Below, piece by piece: positions 57,641 to 64,000 of a DNA stretch of 64,000 nt. Position numbers and translations under genes: made by a program. The notes below the pieces were generated by a model that had not been told where the DNA came from, made no database searches, and saw only the letters and a list, made by a program, of their open reading frames with translations. How positions within the stretch are numbered: position 1 is the first letter of the stretch; every line of letters begins with the position of its first letter. Source of the stretch: Takakia lepidozioides (Eukaryota; Streptophyta; Takakiopsida; Takakiales; Takakiaceae). The stretch spans positions 54,808,001 through 54,872,000 of the forward strand of contig CM060733.1 of NCBI GenBank assembly GCA_030704615.1, given 5' to 3'.

Positions 57641-59508
57641 ATGTCATTTCAAGTTTTGAAACGTCTCAAAAAATGAGTTCTTGCTGTAGAACACATTTTC
57701 AACTGTGGAACCAATGTTATAAGGTGAAGTTAATGGATATGTCACACCTGTCCTGGGATTACCGTGCTTCACTATGGAATGCCGAAAGGGCCATACTTTC
57801 TAGCAACCCATGACCACTGGAAAGATGCCCATGTCCACTGGAGAGATGCCGGTTGCCACTGGTTACCCGTGGGAGGACCGCGGCCTTCCGTGACCGTAAA
57901 TTATTCCAAGTACTTATACGAATATAAAGTAAATTTACATGGAAATTCCATACTTTCAAGTGTTCCGCATTGGCAAATCTCCTCCTTCTCCCACGAAATG
58001 GATTCCACCTCGCGCACCGCTTAATCGCGCAAACAATATGCCTCGTCGCAACCTCTTGCAGAACGGTCGGCCACACCCGGCTGCCTCTTACTTCCTCCTA
58101 CATTGGAATTGGGAGGCCTGGCACGCATATCCAGGTGTGAATTTTATGTAATTCATACCCAAAATATCTACCTCTTTTACATTTTTATGAGCTTTTCAAG
58201 CTGCTCTCTCTAGTTTTTCATCAAAGACTTGCAGTGGTTCAGCAAGCTTAATCTGGTGACACTATACATCAAAATAATATCATGTTTTTGAACTTTTCTC
58301 GAACGAATTGTTCCATCCGACACATTACACATTACATTTGGTTGATGAAGGTAACCTGTAGAGCAAGGTTCAGGCATACATGCCAGTAGTAATGCCTTAG
58401 ATGAAGAAAAATATGTGGTAAGAAAAATGATGAAATCACATGTTGCATCTGATAGGTTGAATTTGATCAAAAGCCAGATCACTTGACCTATAGATCACGA
58501 GGTCAAAATGGGTTGAATGTTTATATTGTGCCTCCAAAACAAAACCTCTACCTTTCAGCAACTCTGCTGGACTCAACACCAGCATGTCAAAGCAGTTGAG
58601 ATATTCAAGTTCTACTCAAATTCTGAATCCAAAAGAAACACTCAATCACGAAGAACTAAAACAGATCTGAGTAGAATAAAATCTCCTCCTCCTCCTCCTG
58701 TTCCTTGTCCTTTGAGCAGCTCTGCCATGACCTGCTTGGGCCTGCATTCCAAGTATGCAACGAATTTCATTTCACTGTTAACCCCCCATTTCAATTAGAC
58801 TGAGTCATCAAGAAGTGGGACCTGCATCACTCGTTCACAGTCTACATTGTAGCAAAAAACTCTTATACACACCTACGTATCAAAAAAGAACTTACAAAGC
58901 TCAGACAATAGTGAGCATGGAGAACAGGCCGCCTCTAAGTCATCCAGAAAGGAAGAGATGGAGAGATCTTAAGCCAGGTATGATCGAATGCAGCAACAAA
59001 GATACAAGTGTCCTTGTCGACTATGTGTTTTTGCACAACCAACGCCGCGCTCAACTATAACGAAACACCATCGCTGGTACGGCAGGCACTCGAAGAAGCG
59101 TGGATTGACAGAGTTGAACAGCATATGTACAATGTGCACATATTTCTGCTTGTCAGGAGTATGATACAGTTCCAATTTTTCATTCGAATCTCAGCTAGAC
59201 AGTGCTTCATGAAAAGCAGTAAATATGTTTTCAAGTCTTGTGGGGAATAATTTCATGAAGGTACGGACAAAAATTGAGGACTCCTGGTTTCTGTTATCAA
59301 AAAGATGCACTGAAGAATGTTGGCATTCATGTTCACTTGCAGGGAGATCCCCATGATGAAAAAATATCACGAACGGGATGATTCCATAGCCAGAGGTGAA
59401 GGACAGTGTTTCATGTCATATATTTCTCATATGGCGTATGGTGTACTAACATATTGCTCGTTACTGGTGTGGGGATGAAAGTTCTGGGCCTTGTCCCAGG
59501 TAGAATAT
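57641..59508. other. Intergenic DNA, no gene recognised
   Basis: Possible promoter side of the unidentified gene, then unassigned DNA. A short CTC-repeat run is present at 58683-58700. No RNA gene or element seen. Confidence 0.4.
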
Positions 59509-62500
59509 CTAGATGATCACGTCTAATATCAGACTTTGCATTGAAGATGACCAGTTTTCCCGATCCAAGGACTCTAGTGGAGACGCATATTTTTGCATCA
59601 GATCGAACCTTGAGATCCGATATTTTGTAATGGGGCGTGCATCTACTGTGTTTGTCAATGTCTTGTGGATGCAGGAGAAGTCTTCGCGATTGCAACCCGA
59701 CTTTTTAAAACATGTGAGGCAAAGGTCGTAGTTGAGATTCTCTTGCAGTTTGCCCCTCAGCTTCATCCTTCCACTCTCTTGGCATGCACTGCATCTGCAT
59801 CTGGAGGTGGCAAATGTTGCTGTGAAGCACTGCCCGCAAATATCAAGGGCAATCTCAATACCCTTAGCTTTGAAGCGAGGTCCGACTAATGGCTTTAATT
59901 GGCAACCGTCGCATTCTATTCCCATATGCACCTCTGACAGTTGTATGGCTGAATATTCAGCGTTACAATGTCTGGAGTCGACCAATTAGAGAATGCACTC
60001 TTCGTAGGTAGATTCGGCATCGCCCTGACCTTCAGGTTTGCAACTACTCCATGCATCTTTCTAAAATTTATCTCATTACCCTTATAATATTCTGGTGGAA
60101 GCCTTGGAACTTTTCTCAGCTCGTTGCAGCACAAGAGAGATAAGTACTTCAATTTCCGTAATTGGCGAAGATCAGGGATATTCTTTAACCGGAAACAATA
60201 GCTACAGTCGAATGATGTTAACTCCGACAAGCGGCCAATACCACGGACCTCCTTCACATTTGTCCGTGCGATAGTAAGCTCCTGCAGATACGAGAGTGCA
60301 CTGAAATCAACCAATTGACTTAATAAACACCCTTTCAGATTGAGGATTGTTAAGGTCTTCAATCCCTCCAATCCCGCAGGTAGCTTCCCCAAGGGCATGT
60401 ACTTCAAGTCGAGGTTTTTCAAGTTTGTCAAACGGCCTATCTCCGGTAAGTCATGGTCTTCCAATTCTTCAGGATATTGCTGAAGAAAGTATTCTTGGAT
60501 TTTTTCGGATGGCTGGCAATGGATTAGGCTCTGCCTCTGTTCAAGTGCTGAAGGTGGGCAGTATCAACTCGGTAAGTAACGGCAAATCCCTCAATTCTGG
60601 CATATGTCCATACGAAGTCCTCCATGCCAATTGGGCTGTTGTTAGCTTCGGACACGACTGAATAACTTGAACATGCGGAGTACTTTCACCAAGAAATTGC
60701 AACTTCTCCAAGTTCGAGCAAGATTGAAATATGAGAGGTTCCGCCAAGCTGTGGCAATCCTTTGACACCAGAATAGTGTGTAGTTGTAAGCACTTGCTAA
60801 AATCTGGAATCCTCTTTAGACTTCGGTTGTATAGAAGCTAATGAAACGCTGCATTCCCCAACCACTTTGTGGCGAGTCAGAAACTAAGTCTTGGTCCTTG
60901 CCATTGTCACCCACGTGTTCCGTCCAACTCAGGACTTCCAATTGTGAGCAATCCAATATCATCAGGTGCCTCAGGCTGTATAAGTGCCCAATCGGCAACT
61001 TATATATGTCATTGCACTGAACAAGATGTAGCATAACAACTGTAGACCACGGCTGCACCTCTGGTAAATAGCTGTCACATTTTAGTAGTGAAACTCTTGG
61101 TACGGTAGGCCATTTTGTGGCTTCAATAACAGCTGAGTTCTCGAAGTAAATCCCGAACTCTTTATCTTTATTGTTGGTGAGGTGATGCTTGGCAAATTCT
61201 TTGTAAAGGTCGTGCATGCTTATGATCCCATCCTGATAACTCAAAAATGACTTCCTCCGCAACTCCATTAGCTGCACCAGTCGAACAATATAATCAGTCA
61301 CAAGATTTATAAAACTTTCCCAAACGAGTCAAAGTTGCATGTTACCCACATCACTCCAGCCTGTAGCTGGTGATCTATAGATCATTCCTTATTGCATCTG
61401 TTTGTCGCTGTATGTCGTCCTGTTGTTTCTGTACATAGCATACTTACTACCAATTCAATTTTGCAGCAGCTAAGGATCGTAGAATGGTCACTGGTGACTC
61501 TTACATTGGAAAAACATGGTGCAAATTTACATTGCAAGAGGACATAATAAACATCTTCAAAGGTAGAGTGCAACAGATTCGGGAAATCTACACGGCCTGT
61601 AAACGCATGCAAATGTACATCAAGTTGGTTTGAAAGTGAGTTCGGGAGTGAACGCACCTTTGTGTCTATGCGGTGAGTTTCACCATGAATGACAACCAGC
61701 CATTCAAAAATCTTGGCAGCATCAAGAAATGGTGGTGTGTACAGAGCCACATCAAAGAACAACTGCTTTCCCTTATCACAAAGTGATTCAAACCCGAGTC
61801 CCAAAATGCTGAAGATGTCTTTTGACTCACGAGAATCATGGAGCATCAAACTTGCATCATTCGATTTTAACACTTCTTTCCATCTGGAACATCCTGCAAG
61901 AAACATGCTACAGCTCGTAGTGCTAGTGGATGATAATACCCACTGCGGTTGTCCTCAGACGTTGCGTTTCCTTCTATTCCCATGGATAAGTTGTCACGTT
62001 TTACAACTGGCTCTCTAATACTCTCATCTGGCACGCCCTCCTCAAATGGAAAGCAACAAGTTTTCACACATGCACGAATTACTTCCAGGTTGGAAGACGA
62101 TACTCCTAATCGAGGTGCAGCTATCTTCAGGAAAAGTTTCATGGCCTCCTCCTCGTTCATATTTGGGATGGGCTTACAACAAGTTGTATCAGGAAGCACA
62201 GCGTTCACAATATCCTGATTTCTTGAAGTAATCAGTAGTTTGCTACCTGGACAACTGATGCACTCTAGATAGTCTCGAGCCTCCTGCCGAGATGCTTCAT
62301 CATCTTGGACATTGTCTACAGCCAGAAAAACACGTCTACCTTTCAGGCGCTCTTTCAAACGCTCTTTAGCCTGCAACCAAAGAATCACTTCCAAACTTTT
62401 ACGACACGAGAATATACGAAGAGTACTAAGGTACTACTGCTGCAGATTGAAATTTGTCAGAACTTTGTCAACTGTTTTGTACCTCGAGTAGAATTATTTG

Positions 62501-63167
62501 CACTATGCCGCATGTCTACTACAAACATATATATCTCTTTGGCAATCATTCGGCTGGCCAGAATTACAGAATGACACCTTACAGACTCAGACTTGTAATT
62601 GATTGCAGAACGTTATCATACTGCAGATGAAGCACTTGGAGAAAGAGTCACAAGCAGCACGAACTCTCCAAATGTTCAGTGGTCAAGTATCGAGGGAGCA
62701 AATGAGATACCGGACATACAGTCTCAAAGGTGTAGGCTCGAAGAAGAAACGAGGCTCCAAAAGACGAAGGAAGAGAACCCAAACGAGGTAGGGAGGACGT
62801 CGGACGGGTAACATATATTCATCCCTATACAACCCTCGATTTGGTTTCTACGACCAAAGCAAGCTACGAGATTGCTTACCACACTCGGTTCCTGAATGTT
62901 TTCTGCGGGACGATTCCTCAATTCTGTAAGTTCCCGTAAGACCTTCTTTTGACGGTCGAGTTGTCTTCGTGCATTGTCAGGCCCATGGCCGGGCTCATGG
63001 CCTCCAAGCTCCACATGACAAACTTTAAAATCAAATTCCGATGATAAATGGCTACACAACGCTTTGCACATTGTTGTCTTGCCTAAACCTCCCATGCCGT
63101 ATAGTCCTAGATATTGTACTTTGCTGTTGTGCTCAGCAGTACTATCGTGGAACATTCCCGATAAGAC
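59509..63167 (-). pseudogene. NB-ARC/LRR (NLR) immune receptor gene with C-terminal NBR1-like ZZ zinc finger; several frame breaks
   Basis: Minus-strand NLR. Exon 63167-62880: P-loop LGLYGMGGLGKTT. Exon from 62370: kinase-2 RRVFLAVDNVQDD, RNBS-B GSKLLITSRNQD, GLPL-type HPLALRAV. ARC2 exon ends at the donor at 61658 (GLGFESLCDKGKQLFFDVAL). Exon from 61271: ISMHDLYKEFAKH (MHD motif). LRRs follow from 60800 to 60090 (GRLTNLKNLDLKYMPLGKLP, LQELTIARTNVKEV). A likely intron from about 60087 to 59944 joins PPEYYK to AIQLSEVHMGIECDGCQLKP, and GPRFKAK and YDLCLTCFKKSGC complete a ZZ finger of the NBR1 type. The N-terminal signalling domain would lie to the right, possibly beyond the window. Apparent single-base frame shifts near 61900, 60840 and 60555 argue for a pseudogene, unless they are sequence errors or missed introns. 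Confidence 0.75.
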
Positions 63168-64000
63168 CTGTATTGGTTGAAAACCCAAATCAGAGAGCAT
63201 ACACCCGCATGGCAACTGAAACATTCAGATCCTAACAACTTCACTTGCGATTCAACCTTAACGCATCCTTACAGACTTTCACAAAGAGGTGTAGGGGTCC
63301 CATTAGTAGATGATTTGAGTGTTTCATACGAGAGGTGTCCATTAGTTGGGATTTCTCAAAGACATATTTTGTCAGTTTCTAACCCTTGGTGGGTGGGCCA
63401 TTTATTGCATTGCATCTTTTGCTAATTGAGAGTATAAAATTGCCAACAGAAGATAAGACCAAGGAATTGCAAGGAAGCTACAATCCTTGCCTATCTTCAA
63501 ACTAGGCACAAATTAATGCTGATTATCGAACCAGGGACTTCACTTATTCATTTGTCAGCAATGACTTGGCTCATGGCTTGGTTGCACTTATAGGCAGCCA
63601 CCGGATTGGTCTTGACCTTGTCTCTAGATCAACAGTGTCTTCACCAGCATCTAGTGTTCCTTGAGCATAAATGTTAGCCTTTTCATATTCCAGAAGGCTA
63701 TTGTCTGATGGAAATGTCCTCAGTCTTTAGCCATGAGTGGTTGAGTAGCACACCAGGGATTATTGGAACATAACTAACTTCCAACTTCAAATGCTGTTCT
63801 CCCTAAGCGAGTACACACCACCCAACTTCGTCTCTTGTAGGCCTTGAAGAATCCACTGTATGCAAGTACCAGATCACTGCCAATCAGATGACAGTGATGA
63901 CATAGAATCATTAGCCACAACAGACTAGAGGGGATTGGTCCCATTATCTAGTTCAAAAATGTTGCAGTCTTACCCAACTCTTCCTTCTGTTTGAAAGCAA
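63168..64000. other. Upstream region of the NLR gene, nothing recognised
   Basis: Probably intron or upstream DNA of the NLR on the minus strand; no TIR, coiled-coil or RPW8 signature was found in either strand. Confidence 0.35.

Overview
This is nuclear DNA of a land plant, most likely a seed-free one (lycophyte, fern or bryophyte). Spliced genes have canonical GT/AG introns of about 80 bp to 2.3 kb. There are long PLS-class pentatricopeptide (PPR) arrays ending in a DYW-type deaminase domain, a NB-ARC/LRR gene, Ty3/gypsy and Ty1/copia elements, LINE and SINE debris, and a MORN-repeat gene resembling the radial-spoke protein RSPH1, which points to motile sperm. Species cannot be fixed from the sequence. 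A run of exactly 500 N (11057-11556) marks an assembly gap.

Layout. 1-3008 (+): 3' part of a UAP56/SUB2-type DEAD-box helicase. 4398-7694 (+): complete OPA3-like gene with LINE fragments in intron 1. 8460-9270: decayed piggyBac transposase. 9919-10160: tRNA-derived SINE. 11827-13807 (+): complete six-exon cinnamoyl-CoA-reductase-like gene. 14775-18221: two copies, tail to tail and both broken, of a fungal-style DUF7025/AAA ATPase. 21020-24700: ATACC/GGTAT-rich DNA carrying an internally deleted Ty3/gypsy element (A). 24700-33035: Ty3/gypsy element B (+) with a second copy of the family, element C (-), inserted in its RNase H region. 33035-34600: C-terminal half of a PPR gene. 34690-35330: LINE 3' ends plus a 5S-rRNA-like sequence. 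35518-37939: HD-domain phosphohydrolase exons. 39067-42288: a DYW PPR pseudogene. 43000-50900: AT-rich block with a direct repeat, the RSPH1-like gene, a Uma2-like nuclease ORF and a copia remnant. 50945-53622: the missing parts of elements B and C. 53622-54503 (-): N-terminal half of the PPR gene. 54692-57640: unidentified multi-exon gene (-). 59509-63167 (-): NLR with an NBR1-like ZZ zinc finger at its C-terminus, carrying apparent frameshifts.

The most striking observation is structural. About 20.6 kb (roughly 33,035 to 53,622) is inverted. One breakpoint lies in the gag gene of element C and the other in a PPR gene, so each is split into halves on opposite strands at opposite ends of the segment. 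Element C's two LTRs and its 5-bp target duplication (CAGTG), and the two halves of host element B, are separated in the same reciprocal way. Other points of interest are the NLR-ZZ fusion, the fungal-type AAA inverted repeat (possible hairpin RNA source), and the bacterial-type Uma2 ORF. The UAP56, OPA3 and reductase genes read cleanly through every exon, so the many frameshifts elsewhere probably reflect decay rather than a generally poor assembly.
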